A DNA stretch of 64,000 bases from Acetobacter pasteurianus subsp. pasteurianus LMG 1262 = NBRC 106471 (GTDB lineage Bacteria; Pseudomonadota; Alphaproteobacteria; Acetobacterales; Acetobacteraceae): assembly GCF_000285275.1 (NCBI RefSeq), contig NZ_CADO01000001.1:38612-102611 (forward strand). Reading direction: 5' to 3'. A model generated the notes under the pieces. It did no database searches. It worked only from the letters and a program-made list of their open reading frames with translations, and was not told where the DNA came from. Below are positions 7,220 to 17,094 of the stretch, one piece after another (position 1 is the stretch's first letter; the number at the start of each line of letters is the position of its first letter). The position numbers were made by a program, and so were the translations under genes.

Positions 7220-10200
7220 TCAAGATACAGCCGCAGGCAAAATGCCGGGCGCATACTTATCCAGCAACGCATCTGGCAGAACATCTGCACGTGGCATTTC
7301 TGTCCAGACCAAAACACAAACTACGGGCCGATCGGGCCATATGCCTTGCAGAAGGGCACGATAAGCTGCCATCTGCCGGAGGTATAGAACAGGTGTATCC
7401 TGCACCCTACGGGGGGCATGGCGGCCGGTTTTAAAATCACACACCAACACTTTGTTGGGCAGCACACGTAAACGGTCAACCTGCCCCACAATAACTTGCC
7501 CGCCCGCCACACCGGCCAAACGCTGTTCCGCCCGTGCAGACGGATCAAACAGATCTACCAGTTCAGGCAGCCGCAAAACTGCAATAACCTGTTGTGCAAG
7601 TTCGGCAGCTTCATGTGATGACAAACCACTTGCTGGCCGCGCCAACCACTGATGCGCCATGGCAGGTTGCTGCTCTGCCGAACAGGCAGGCAAAAACTGC
7701 AACAAAGAATGTACCAGATTACCACGCCGAAAAGCTGCCTCACGTGCTTTAGCTGGCGTTACGGCAGCAATGTCCAACGGCGAACGTACAGGGGGTAACG
7801 GCCCCAACATGGCATCATCTGGTTTACTTGGTGCCAACGGGCGCGCCAGCGGGCTTTCAGCTTCTGGCAAAGTAGGTTTCCACAACGGAGCAGTTCCCAT
7901 CCATTGCGGTAGCAAGGCTGTATCCTCGCTCTGCTCAACAGAAGTCGGGACAGATTTTTTGGGGTTGGCTTCTTCTTGTGGCGTTTCTTCCAGAAGCAGC
8001 ATGGAGCCAGACCATCCACCTTCCTGAAAGTCTATTTCTGTCGCACCTGCTTTTTCAAAACCAATTCGGCATCTTTCGTACCAACTTTCTGCTGGCACAT
8101 TGCGTCCCGGTTTCCAGCCACAAACAACCAGCCGATCTGCCGCACGTGTAAGCGCTACGTACAGCAGGCGATTATATTCCTCTACCACACGGCTACGCAT
8201 CACGTCTTTTAAGCTACGCGTTAAGCCAACAGACAAAGCATTACGCGGCACATACAAAGGCACATCTATATTTTGTTTTTTATCATGCGCCCAAAACAAT
8301 CTTTCCTCAAAACGTGGGAGACCAACTGTATCTGGCAAAATGACCAGACCGGCCTGTAACCCTTTAGAACCATGAGCTGTCATGATTCTTACAGAATCTC
8401 CGCCAGCTTCAGCTTCCCGCTTCACGGTTTCCTCAGAATGACGCATCCAATGCAGAAACCCCTGCAAAGAAGGTGGATGCTGATCCTGATACCTTATTGC
8501 TGCAGAAAGTAGTTCATCAATTGGTTCCGCTGCTTCTGGCCCCAATCGGGCAAGAAACCGTGCACGTGCACCCCCCGGCCCCAATGCAGCAGAAAGAAAC
8601 TCATAGGGCGTTAAATAATCTACCTGCCTGAACAAACCATTCAAAAAATTCCAAGCCTGTTTCCAATCTGACTGCTCTGCATGACGCTCTCGGAGTGCTG
8701 ACCACAACGGTTCTCCTTTTTCACGCCCAGCAGCCAAAGCCATCAAGCTGTTATCCGACACACCACCTAGCGGAGATGTAAGCACACAAGCCAATGTTAA
8801 ATCATCTTGTGGCAACAGGAGTGCTGCGCACAAAGAAAGCATGTCCTGCACAGCCAGATGCTCGGCCAACCCTGTACGCACAAGCGTAACTACAGGAATG
8901 TTATGGCCTTTCAAGGCACGAACGAGCATTCCGACAAATGGTGAACGACGTGGCACAAGAACCAAAACATCACCCGGCGTTAAAGGCTTTTGTCCAGATA
9001 AGGGTTTTTGATTTAACTGCCTGAAAATATACCCCGCTACAGCATCTGCCAATTTCTGGCGTGGGCTCTGCCGCGTTGCATTTCCTTGCGCTGGCTCCCA
9101 CGGGCTAATAACGTCTTCTTCCTTTTCGGCCTCAACCAACGGCCATAATTCTACACGCCCACCTTCGCCGGGACGCGCAGTAATATGTTCCATAATTTGA
9201 CCGGGTTCTTCCACAACCCCTTTAGCTGCCTCTGGATCTGCAAAAACAGCATCAACAAGTTTAAGAACTGGTGCAGTTGATCTGAAAGAAACCGTGAGTT
9301 CAGGCTCACGCCATAATAAATGTGCATCCTGAACACGCTTTTTGAACTTCTGACGCCATTCCCGAAAAGAATCAGGATCTGCCCCCTGAAATCCGTAAAT
9401 GGACTGCTTATAATCCCCTACGGCAAAAATAGTCCGAGGCCGCTCATCTTCACTCCGCCCACCAAGGCCTGCAAAAAATTCTTCTGTCAGATCACCTGCA
9501 ATACGCCATTGCTCAGGAGAGGTATCCTGCACCTCATCCAGCAACAAATGGTCTATGCCGCCATCCAGCTTATACATCACCCATGCAGCACCGGGTTCTC
9601 GAAAAAGCCCTAATGCACGTTGAATAAGATCATCATACTCAATTTGACCATGACGCGCTTTTTGCGTTGTATAGAGGCTAGAAACAGCCGCTGCCATCTT
9701 AAGCAATGCGCTTCCCATTTCAGCCAGTTTTCGAGCGCGCAGCTGTTCCTCTACCTTGGAAATACGTTCAGATTCTTTTTGAATATAGAGTGAAATATCA
9801 GAGTATTTTTCAGAAAGTTTTTTAGAAATCAAACCAACAGAGCGTAGTTTTCCCTCTTTTGTAAGAAAACCATTGCGCCACACAGACCATTGCGCTGCAC
9901 GTTCTGATGCAGGCAGGGATAGCCAATCCAAAAGAGAAAAAGCATTCCTTTTTATTGCTTCGGATCCCTCCTTAGAAAGAATCTGAAACCCCTCTCTTAA
10001 ATTCTGTTCTTCTGGAAAATTCGTGCATGTTTTTTCAAGAAATTCAGAAGTGTTTTCATGTAGTATATCAGGTGACAACCCTAGTATCTGGCATAATATA
10101 GCTTCAGCCTTATCGGAATCCTTCACAACGATTTTCAACAAGGAAGATGATCTTTCATCTTTTCTCAAAACACCTGAAATAAAAATAAAATCTCCCAAAG

Positions 10201-10792
10201 ATATCTGACCAGACAAGGGAGAGATAACACCTTCTTGTTGCTGACCTAAAATAGCTTCTACACACGCCTGCAAAGCCAAGGAGGCATCTGTTTCTTCCAT
10301 AACCGTAAAGTGTGGATTCATGGAAGCTTCAAGAGGAAAACGCCGCAACAGAGATTGGCAAAACGCATGGATTGTTCCAATACGCATACCCCCTGGAAGA
10401 TCAAGCACTTCTGCAAATAATGCCCGTGCACGACGCCGCGTTTCCTCTGTGCAGGGAACGTACAACCCGGCTAGTTCTTCATCTAATTCTTTATCTGATA
10501 ATGTTACCCAACGGCCAAGGCGCTTTTGCAGACGAATAGACATTTCTGCTGCGGCCGCCTTGGTAAAAGTCAGACACAAAATACGGGCAGGAGAACTTCC
10601 GGGCAGGATAGAACCATCTTCTGCCAAACGCGGCAACATCAGGCGCAAGAGGCGATCAATAAGCAGTTTGGTTTTACCGCTTCCCGCAGAAGCAGAAACA
10701 AAAACTGATGCTGAAGGATCCGATGCCAGGGCCTGTTGCGCATTGGCCTGAGAAATAGCTTTTTGTAAAGCTTTCTGTGCAGATATGCTCAT
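7220..10792 (-). CDS. addA: Double-strand break repair helicase-nuclease AddA
   Basis: The 1190-residue UvrD-like helicase and nuclease subunit of AddAB, which resects double-strand breaks for RecA. The Walker A motif ASAGSGKTKLL is near residue 34. LCLTFTKAAAAEM is motif Ia, LLLDEVQDTSPEQW is the Walker B/motif II region, and AVGDYKQSIYGFQGA is motif III. MTAHGSKGLQA and YVALTRAADRLVVCG are motifs V and VI. The C-terminal RecB-like nuclease has HSLL, then VDRLRVLPNKVLVCDFKTG with the catalytic Asp and Lys. The ATG overlaps the addB stop as ATGA, so addB and addA are coupled. Confidence 0.95.
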   Translation of the reverse strand: MSISAQKALQKAISQANAQQALASDPSASVFVSASAGSGKTKLLIDRLLRLMLPRLAEDGSILPGSSPARILCLTFTKAAAAEMSIRLQKRLGRWVTLSDKELDEELAGLYVPCTEETRRRARALFAEVLDLPGGMRIGTIHAFCQSLLRRFPLEASMNPHFTVMEETDASLALQACVEAILGQQQEGVISPLSGQISLGDFIFISGVLRKDERSSSLLKIVVKDSDKAEAILCQILGLSPDILHENTSEFLEKTCTNFPEEQNLREGFQILSKEGSEAIKRNAFSLLDWLSLPASERAAQWSVWRNGFLTKEGKLRSVGLISKKLSEKYSDISLYIQKESERISKVEEQLRARKLAEMGSALLKMAAAVSSLYTTQKARHGQIEYDDLIQRALGLFREPGAAWVMYKLDGGIDHLLLDEVQDTSPEQWRIAGDLTEEFFAGLGGRSEDERPRTIFAVGDYKQSIYGFQGADPDSFREWRQKFKKRVQDAHLLWREPELTVSFRSTAPVLKLVDAVFADPEAAKGVVEEPGQIMEHITARPGEGGRVELWPLVEAEKEEDVISPWEPAQGNATRQSPRQKLADAVAGYIFRQLNQKPLSGQKPLTPGDVLVLVPRRSPFVGMLVRALKGHNIPVVTLVRTGLAEHLAVQDMLSLCAALLLPQDDLTLACVLTSPLGGVSDNSLMALAAGREKGEPLWSALRERHAEQSDWKQAWNFLNGLFRQVDYLTPYEFLSAALGPGGARARFLARLGPEAAEPIDELLSAAIRYQDQHPPSLQGFLHWMRHSEETVKREAEAGGDSVRIMTAHGSKGLQAGLVILPDTVGLPRFEERLFWAHDKKQNIDVPLYVPRNALSVGLTRSLKDVMRSRVVEEYNRLLYVALTRAADRLVVCGWKPGRNVPAESWYERCRIGFEKAGATEIDFQEGGWSGSMLLLEETPQEEANPKKSVPTSVEQSEDTALLPQWMGTAPLWKPTLPEAESPLARPLAPSKPDDAMLGPLPPVRSPLDIAAVTPAKAREAAFRRGNLVHSLLQFLPACSAEQQPAMAHQWLARPASGLSSHEAAELAQQVIAVLRLPELVDLFDPSARAEQRLAGVAGGQVIVGQVDRLRVLPNKVLVCDFKTGRHAPRRVQDTPVLYLRQMAAYRALLQGIWPDRPVVCVLVWTEMPRADVLPDALLDKYAPGILPAAVS

Positions 10793-13700
10793 TCCTCATC
10801 CTCCTTGCGGGCCGAATTCCACTCGGGCACACGTGCCAGACGTGCATAATCGGCAAAGCGTGGTTCTCTACCCGGATGAGGGTGAGAAAGGTAAGGCTGA
10901 TCTGGTTGATCGTATGCTGCTATCCGCAATAGCAAATTTTCCCAAGTTTGTTCGGCCAGGTCTGTAAGGCTGAGTGCTTCACGGGTTTTGACAACCACCT
11001 CTTCTCCCGGCTCTGCACCACCAGTTAGACGCCAATAAATAAGATCTGATATTTCTCTTGAATGTTCAGGAACTTCCTTAAAACCACCCCGAATAATCAT
11101 AGCAGCCTCAAGCGGTAGCTGCGGGCTCCAACCGGCCAAAACATCTTTGGCAGATGGTAACGTGCCAGTTTTGTAATCCTGCACAATCACGTGCCCGTCA
11201 GCATTTAATTCTATACGATCTGCTCGGCCAACAATGTCAAACTTACCGCCCGGGGCATCCATAATGCTTACACGCCCACGAATTTCTGTAAGAATAGCGC
11301 GTGGCACACCGTGTTCATTCCGCCGCTTTTCTTCAGCCTGCACGACCCACTGAGCAATACGCGTTAACCTAGGAGCCCACCATGCACGCAATGCTGGACG
11401 CAAAACATGTTCCTGTAAACTTGCAGAAAATAAATCGCATAATTTCTTTTCTGCATTATCAGGCCATGTCACACCATATGCTTTCACCCAACGCTCTAAC
11501 GCTTTATGCACAATCATCCCGTAATCGGATGCATCTGCGGCTTCTTCCAACTCAGGCAAAACTTCAAGACGTAAAATGTGTTTTGCGTAAATAGCGTATG
11601 GATCTCTTATCCAGGTTTCTATTTCTGTCACACTTAAACGACGAGGCCGCAGTGCAACGGGTGGCATAGGCAGCGGCGGTGCAACAGGTATTGCTGGCCC
11701 TACTGGCTGATCCAACTTATTCAACCAAAGCAAAGCTGGGTGATTAGGAATATGCCCCTTACGGCCAGCCAAGAAAGCATCCAGCCGTGTAAGCCATCTG
11801 GTCGGCACAACAGGCGCTCCTTCTCTGCGTCGTGCGCTGGAAAGAATAACTGTACCTGCGGCAGCTGCGCTTGCAAAAAAATCATGTGCCGCCTGTCCGA
11901 CAGCTTGCTCTGGAGATGGAAGCCCCATTCTTTGCCGCATAGGGCGACTCATCCACGGGCCAGCATCCACTACGGGCGGCCATACTCCTTCGGAAAGGCC
12001 ACCCAAAATAACTGTTTCTGCCGTTTGCAGGCGCGATTCAAACAAACCCCAGATAAGAACACGTGGATGTAAAGATTTTGGATCTCCACCTCGGCGCATA
12101 GCAACGCGTTCAGGAGCCAGAACCGCTGTTAACAAACCATCTAAAACAACAGGAGGTTGAGGCGGCAAAACCTCTGATGCCAACATTAATTCTGTTAATT
12201 GGCTGGCAAGCAGATTGCCTTCCTCACCACGCCACAAACGTTCTGATGCACTTTCTTCATCAGTAGCAACCAAGCGCTCTACTGTGGCGATTAATGCTGC
12301 CAGCAAATCTGGTACAGGGGCACAATGCTGTTCTAAATCTTGCGCTATCTGCATACCTGCTTCTGCCGCATCCAGTTCCCATCCAAGAACCGGCTCCAGA
12401 CAAAATTCCAGACGCTCCATGAAAACAGACAATGCAACCGGACCAAAAGGGCGATCAGCTGTAACGCCTCCTTCTAGCTTGGCTTTTTCCCTTTCATTCG
12501 GGTTTTCTAAAGCACTTTTCACAACCTGACATAAAGCGGCAAAACCAGGAGGAGGCGCCGGCCCCCGTAATATAGCACGCTCCAAAAGGCGCGCTGTTGC
12601 GCGGCAGACACCTGCTGCAAAACCACATGCAACCAAAGGATGTTTTAAAACACTTAAAAGAGATACGGGCGAAAACTTGCTATCTACCATTTGCGCAACA
12701 AGACGCAACAGAACAGCCGCTGGTGTATCCACCAAGGATGAACCTGCACTATCATCCGCCAGTACACCCCATCGCGCCAGCTCTGTGGCGACACGTGCAG
12801 CCAACACACGATCGGGTGTTACAAGAGCCACACGATGCGCAGGTTTTTCAATAGCCTCACGCATGATCATACTGATTGCAACAGCTTCTTCCTGCTGATC
12901 AGCGGCATCTAGTCTGTAAACATTTTCTAATTCAGCCCCACCTGAATGAGACCAATCACCCAAAGCTTCGGCCGGAAGAAGAACACGTGCAAGAGTAGAT
13001 GCACGCTCAGATCCCGTACCTTCACCTTCCCAAACTTCAATCTTATCTCGTGTGATTTCTAAATTTTTTAGTAAAGAACTCAGTCCAGCCTGAGGGTGAC
13101 TATCTGGCAAGGAAAAAAAAGTCTCTTCTGCCATCATCATATCCAAGCCAGGCAATATAATCTTGCCTGCGGGACACTCCAGAACGGCCTGCAACACTTT
13201 TACTGTAGGCTGCATAACGTGTGTAAACCCTGCAGCCCATATAGGTGTAATCTCACCCTGTTGCGCAAGTTTACGCCATAAATTGGCCTGTGCCTCAAGC
13301 AATGCCACCTGTCTGGCCACAGGGTTTATCACCCCATTTTCCTTGAGCCATTCAGGCCATGCTTGTGTCACAATTTCGAGAAATCTTAAAATAATTTGCC
13401 AATGTTCAGCAAAATTTTCCTGCACAGCTTCTGGCAAACGTTCTGCCAGATTAACGCCAGACCACTCTGCCTCATCCATTAAATCTGCCAGAGCTTTTGC
13501 CAGAGGCCATGCCTGATCTAACGTTGGCCGCGTGCCAAATGCTTTATCTGCCTGCAAAACCAGCCGGGCCAACACAGCCAGCCTTGTCATTCCAGCGACA
13601 GCGGGAGGCAGATCCAACGCCAGTTCGCCACCTATGCCGGCAGATAACCCAAGTTCCGCTTCATCCAACGCACCAATAGGTACAATACGGGGCAGCAATA

Positions 13701-13878
13701 CACTCTGCCCATCCATATGGCGCAAAAAGGCTTCTGTTAATGCACGTGCGGCACGCCTACCGGGCAATACAATAATGCCCTCACCTATAGCTTCTACATT
13801 ATGATGTGCAGCTTCAATCCAACGTAAGGCAAGCTGGTCCAGAAAAGGAAGATGCGCGGGAATTGTTGCAAGTTTCAT
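10789..13878 (-). CDS. addB: Double-strand break repair protein AddB
   Basis: The 1029-residue partner of AddA, of the alphaproteobacterial type. The N-terminal part is an inactivated helicase-like fold (no intact Walker A; VLPGRRAARALTEAF replaces it). The C-terminal 300 residues are a RecB-family nuclease with HKALERW and IVQDYKTGTLPSA, which holds the catalytic Asp and Lys. LSVTEIETWIRDPYAIYAKHI is the PD-(D/E)XK entry motif. It overlaps tsaE upstream and addA downstream by ATGA on each side, so tsaE, addB and addA form one tightly coupled unit. Confidence 0.93.
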   Translation of the reverse strand: MKLATIPAHLPFLDQLALRWIEAAHHNVEAIGEGIIVLPGRRAARALTEAFLRHMDGQSVLLPRIVPIGALDEAELGLSAGIGGELALDLPPAVAGMTRLAVLARLVLQADKAFGTRPTLDQAWPLAKALADLMDEAEWSGVNLAERLPEAVQENFAEHWQIILRFLEIVTQAWPEWLKENGVINPVARQVALLEAQANLWRKLAQQGEITPIWAAGFTHVMQPTVKVLQAVLECPAGKIILPGLDMMMAEETFFSLPDSHPQAGLSSLLKNLEITRDKIEVWEGEGTGSERASTLARVLLPAEALGDWSHSGGAELENVYRLDAADQQEEAVAISMIMREAIEKPAHRVALVTPDRVLAARVATELARWGVLADDSAGSSLVDTPAAVLLRLVAQMVDSKFSPVSLLSVLKHPLVACGFAAGVCRATARLLERAILRGPAPPPGFAALCQVVKSALENPNEREKAKLEGGVTADRPFGPVALSVFMERLEFCLEPVLGWELDAAEAGMQIAQDLEQHCAPVPDLLAALIATVERLVATDEESASERLWRGEEGNLLASQLTELMLASEVLPPQPPVVLDGLLTAVLAPERVAMRRGGDPKSLHPRVLIWGLFESRLQTAETVILGGLSEGVWPPVVDAGPWMSRPMRQRMGLPSPEQAVGQAAHDFFASAAAAGTVILSSARRREGAPVVPTRWLTRLDAFLAGRKGHIPNHPALLWLNKLDQPVGPAIPVAPPLPMPPVALRPRRLSVTEIETWIRDPYAIYAKHILRLEVLPELEEAADASDYGMIVHKALERWVKAYGVTWPDNAEKKLCDLFSASLQEHVLRPALRAWWAPRLTRIAQWVVQAEEKRRNEHGVPRAILTEIRGRVSIMDAPGGKFDIVGRADRIELNADGHVIVQDYKTGTLPSAKDVLAGWSPQLPLEAAMIIRGGFKEVPEHSREISDLIYWRLTGGAEPGEEVVVKTREALSLTDLAEQTWENLLLRIAAYDQPDQPYLSHPHPGREPRFADYARLARVPEWNSARKEDEE

Positions 13879-14345
13879 ATGCCAGCCCCGTAGCCTGCCA
13901 AATCTGCCTTTTTCAATCTTTCACCCCACCCCGATAACCTGGCTTGGCGTTGCCCATCTGCCAGAACATGTATTTCGAGATTCAAGGCATCTTCTGGCAA
14001 CAGATCTTCCAGTTTTTGAGGCCATTCAACAAGCACCACGCCCTCTCGGGCTTCATCCCATCCAAGCTCTTCCAGTTCATCGGGACCACCCAACCGCCAT
14101 AAGTCAAAATGAGATACGGTGCATGAAGGAGCTTCGTAGGATTGCACTAAGGTGTAGGTAGGGCTTGGCACCTCCAAACTGGGCGCATGGCAAAATGCGC
14201 GCAAAAAAGCCCGTGCAAAAAGGCTCTTCCCAGCCCCAAGCGGCCCAGAAAGTAAAATGGCATCGCCTGCTCGCGCATATTCTGCCAGTTTTGTGGCCAG
14301 TTTTATTGTGGCGTCTTCATCTTGCAGAATCATATCTCTGGCCAT
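13875..14345 (-). CDS. tsaE: tRNA threonylcarbamoyladenosine biosynthesis ATPase TsaE
   Basis: The small P-loop ATPase that works with TsaB and TsaD to make t6A37 in ANN-decoding tRNAs. The Walker A is GPLGAGKSLFAR near residue 33, SPTYTLVQSY is the switch-like loop, HFDLWRL carries the catalytic aspartate region, and LVEWPQKLED is the family signature. I place the start at 14345 because GGAGAAGG sits 5-8 bases upstream of that ATG. An in-frame ATG at 14375 lacks such a site. Length (156 residues) is normal. It is the first gene of the tsaE-addB-addA unit. Confidence 0.93.
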   Translation of the reverse strand: MARDMILQDEDATIKLATKLAEYARAGDAILLSGPLGAGKSLFARAFLRAFCHAPSLEVPSPTYTLVQSYEAPSCTVSHFDLWRLGGPDELEELGWDEAREGVVLVEWPQKLEDLLPEDALNLEIHVLADGQRQARLSGWGERLKKADLAGYGAGI

Positions 14346-14377
14346 TTTAGCCTTCTCCATGCATTGCCCAACCATGT

Positions 14378-14383
14378 ATTATA
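14378..14383 (-). promoter_or_regulatory. Candidate -10 box of the tsaE-addB-addA unit
   Basis: A perfect TATAAT on the reverse strand lies 33 bases upstream of the tsaE ATG. No good -35 is seen at the usual distance. Confidence 0.4.
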
Positions 14384-14527
14384 AATCACAATCATGAGAG
14401 ATTTTTTGTTGCACTCGCTCCGATATCACAAAGATGTGCATTACAGGCATAACAAACAAATATTCCATATATCCCATTATTTATAAATAACTTTCTTAAA
14501 ACCTTCCAAATAAAAACCTAACATTTT

Positions 14528-14542
14528 TTATAATTTCCTTAA
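14528..14542 (+). promoter_or_regulatory. Near-consensus CtrA-type box
   Basis: TTAT, seven bases, then TTAA. The alphaproteobacterial CtrA box is TTAA-N7-TTAA, so one base differs. It lies about 180 bases before the CtrA-like gene and might serve autoregulation, but AT-rich sequence makes chance matches easy. Confidence 0.35.
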
Positions 14543-14723
14543 TCTTTCCTCATTATTATATTTGTTTCGATATGCATAAAACGCATACTTGGTACGCGCT
14601 AAAGAGAAGCCCTGAACGAAATATGGTTTGTTTCTTTTTAAAACACGTATAGGTTTAGACGTATCAACAAAATGCAACCACAGGGTGCATTTCTGATTCT
14701 CTGAACCATAATGAGGTTCCACC

Positions 14724-15509
14724 ATGCGTATTTTACTTTTAGAGAATGATTTCACTTCTAGTCGGACCATATTTTCAGCATTAACAAAAGCTTCTTTTTC
14801 GGTGGATATAGCTCAGTGTGATCAGGAAGCTATAGAATTACTCAGAAACTATGATTATGGCCTTGCCATTCTACACTTGCAGCAGCCTGATATTCATGGC
14901 TACGAGATTCTTAGCACATTACGATCTTTAAAACTTGCAACACCAGTTATTGTTATCTCACCAGTTAACAACCCAGAAGTAAAAACCAAAGCTTTTGCCG
15001 CAGGCGCTGACGATTATATCATGGATCCATTTGATGCGACTGAACTTACAGCCCGCATACAAGCTATTTTACGGCGGGTGCACGGCTATGCCCACCCTGT
15101 TGCACAGATTGGCGATCTTACAGTTAACTTCAACAGTCATACCGTAACAGTCAATAATCAGCCTGTGCACCTGACCGGAAAAGAATTTGCCATTCTTGAA
15201 CTCCTTGTATTGCGCAAAGGCATTGCTCAAACCAAGGAAACCTTCCTCAACCATCTTTATGGAGGGCGGGATGAACCGGATATAAAAATTATAGATGTTT
15301 TTATCTGTAAACTTCGTAAAAAACTTCAGGCCGCAGGGGCAGGAAATCTTATTTCCACCGTATGGGGCAGAGGTTACATTCTAAATGATCCTCAGGCATC
15401 TCAAGCATACGAGTCCATGTCCGCTCTCAGTAAACCTCTTGAAAAATCGCAATCAACCTCAAACAGGCATGCCTCTCGCAAGCATGAGGATCCTTTATCT
15501 TTACTCTAA
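14724..15509 (+). CDS. CtrA-like response regulator with degenerate receiver
   Basis: A 261-residue OmpR-family regulator that aligns end to end with CtrA, the alphaproteobacterial cell-cycle regulator. The winged-helix DNA-binding half (residues 124-234) is strikingly CtrA-like: LTGKEFAILELL, TKETFLNHLYGG, IKIIDVFICKLRKKL and VWGRGYIL. The receiver is degenerate. Residue 51, the phosphorylated Asp in Caulobacter CtrA, is His (ILHLQQPD; codon CAC at 14874). The acidic pair reads E-N-D rather than E-D-D, and the switch Lys is Asp101 in IMDPF. Asp-to-phosphate signalling therefore looks impossible. The C-terminal tail of about 30 residues is unlike the short tail of CtrA. A GAGG ribosome site precedes the ATG. 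It may be the main CtrA of this lineage or a paralogue. Confidence 0.85.
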   Translation: MRILLLENDFTSSRTIFSALTKASFSVDIAQCDQEAIELLRNYDYGLAILHLQQPDIHGYEILSTLRSLKLATPVIVISPVNNPEVKTKAFAAGADDYIMDPFDATELTARIQAILRRVHGYAHPVAQIGDLTVNFNSHTVTVNNQPVHLTGKEFAILELLVLRKGIAQTKETFLNHLYGGRDEPDIKIIDVFICKLRKKLQAAGAGNLISTVWGRGYILNDPQASQAYESMSALSKPLEKSQSTSNRHASRKHEDPLSLL

Positions 15510-15555
15510 AAAATAAAGTGTGATTATTTCAATATTCTCTAAAACTCATAATGAG

Positions 15556-15598
15556 AATTCTAGGGAAAAGAATTTCAAAAATTCCTTTCCCTAGAATT
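15556..15598. terminator. Two-way terminator between the CtrA-like gene and glmM
   Basis: Twenty-base arms (15556-15575 and 15579-15598) pair with one mismatch around a 3-base loop, ending in TTTGTTTT on the plus side. The convergent position suits bidirectional termination. Confidence 0.75.
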
Positions 15599-15602
15599 TG
15601 TT

Positions 15603-16961
15603 TTACGCAGGAACCTTTACCTGCTCAAGCACATCGCACATCTGGTCAACAACTTCATCAACCAGATTTGCGTCTTCTGCTTCCGCCATAACGCGCACCA
15701 AAGGTTCTGTACCGCTTTTGCGCAGCACCAAACGACCACGCCCTGCAAGCTTACGCTCTACCTCAGCTTGGCGGCTTTTTACTTCAGCCATATCAAGCGG
15801 ACATGCACCCTTGTATCGAACATTTTTCAGCTTTTGGGGAAACGGCTGAAATAGCTGGCACACTTCACTAGCCGGACGACCATCCTGCACCAAAACTGCC
15901 AGGATCTGCAAAGCTGCAATCAGCCCATCCCCTGTTGTTGCAAAGTCTGTCAGCACCATATGCCCGGATTGCTCACCGCCAATGTTAACCTGCCGTTCCA
16001 GCATGCGCTCTACAACATAGCGATCACCCACCGCCGTACGTTCTAAGCTGAGGCCTAGATTTTCAAGAAACCGTTCCAATCCCATGTTGGACATAATGGT
16101 TGCCACAACGGAATTACCCATCAGGCGCCCTTCACGCACCCAAGACTGCGCAATAAGAGCGAGAATCTGATCACCATCAATCAGGCGGCCGGTTTCATCT
16201 GCAATCAACACACGGTCTGCATCGCCATCCAGAGCAATGCCCAAATCCGCCTTATGTTTTACAACAGCGGCACACAGAGCCTCGGGATGTGTTGAACCAC
16301 ATTTTTCATTAATATTTACGCCGTTAGGCTCACACCCTATTCGGATGACTTCTGCACCCAATTCCCACAATGCTGTGGGTGCAACCCGATAAGCAGAGCC
16401 ATTGGCACAATCAATAACAATCTTCATGCCATCCAACCGCAATTTGCGCGGAAATGAGGCTTTAGCACTTTCTATATATCGACCTGCAGCATCATTCAGC
16501 CGGGATGCCCGACCGATATGTTCTGGCTTTGCAAGATATGCCGTAAGATCTTTCTCCATCAGAGCTTCAATTTCGCTTTCATCCTGATCAGAAAGCTTGA
16601 AACCATCTGGGCCAAACAGCTTAATGCCGTTATCCCCAAAAGGGTTATGAGAGGCAGAAATCATAACGCCCAGATCTGCTCTGAGGGAACGTGTCAGCAT
16701 AGCAATGGCAGGTGTTGGCAACGGGCCTACCAACGTGACATCCATACCCGCAGAAAGAAAACCCGAAACCATGGCGCTTTCGATCATATATCCAGAAAGT
16801 CGCGTATCTTTTCCTAACAGAACGCTATGCCGATGATCCCCCCGCTTGAAATGCAACCCGGCAGCCTGCCCGAGTTTTTGGGCCACTTCCACCGTCATTG
16901 GGGCAACGTTAGCGGTGCCACGAATACCGTCTGTTCCGAAAAAACGCTTCATTCTGCTCAT
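15603..16961 (-). CDS. glmM: Phosphoglucosamine mutase
   Basis: Converts glucosamine-6-phosphate to glucosamine-1-phosphate for UDP-GlcNAc, peptidoglycan and LPS. The 452-residue protein starts near [10 protein letters not shown]. The phosphoserine loop is [14 protein letters not shown] near residue 104, the metal-binding loop is DGDADRVL near 243, the sugar-binding loop is GGEQSGHM near 329, and the phosphate-binding loop near the C-terminus is [12 protein letters not shown]. Length is normal. The start could be the ATG at 16961 or that at 16952. It follows folP on the same strand, a common bacterial order (ftsH-folP-glmM). Confidence 0.97.
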   Translation of the reverse strand: MSRMKRFFGTDGIRGTANVAPMTVEVAQKLGQAAGLHFKRGDHRHSVLLGKDTRLSGYMIESAMVSGFLSAGMDVTLVGPLPTPAIAMLTRSLRADLGVMISASHNPFGDNGIKLFGPDGFKLSDQDESEIEALMEKDLTAYLAKPEHIGRASRLNDAAGRYIESAKASFPRKLRLDGMKIVIDCANGSAYRVAPTALWELGAEVIRIGCEPNGVNINEKCGSTHPEALCAAVVKHKADLGIALDGDADRVLIADETGRLIDGDQILALIAQSWVREGRLMGNSVVATIMSNMGLERFLENLGLSLERTAVGDRYVVERMLERQVNIGGEQSGHMVLTDFATTGDGLIAALQILAVLVQDGRPASEVCQLFQPFPQKLKNVRYKGACPLDMAEVKSRQAEVERKLAGRGRLVLRKSGTEPLVRVMAEAEDANLVDEVVDQMCDVLEQVKVPA

Positions 16962-17094
16962 TCCATTCTGTCCGCCTCAGACAGAAAAAGCCCATCCTGC
17001 ACAAAGAACGGAACTGCCTTCTTGCGGTTTTCTTTTATTTCCTAAAACGGTTTCAGGCTGGAAGAAACCTTGTTCAGCCCGGAAACTTACTTTT

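Larger units (their letters stand above)
14346..14723. other. 378-base AT-rich divergent regulatory region
   Basis: This gap lies between tsaE (leftward) and the CtrA-like gene (rightward) and is clearly richer in A+T than its surroundings. I see no convincing gene. A reverse-strand TATAAT at 14378-14383 may be the -10 of the tsaE operon. TTAT-N7-TTAA at 14528-14542 is one base off the CtrA box. A GANTC methylation motif (GATTC) lies at 14695-14699, 25 bases before the CtrA-like start. Confidence 0.6.

Noticed and set aside
14528..14770. Reverse-strand reading frame of 80 codons antisense to the start of the CtrA-like gene
   Set aside because: It begins inside the CtrA-like coding region, has no ribosome-binding site at either possible start, and lies in AT-rich promoter DNA.
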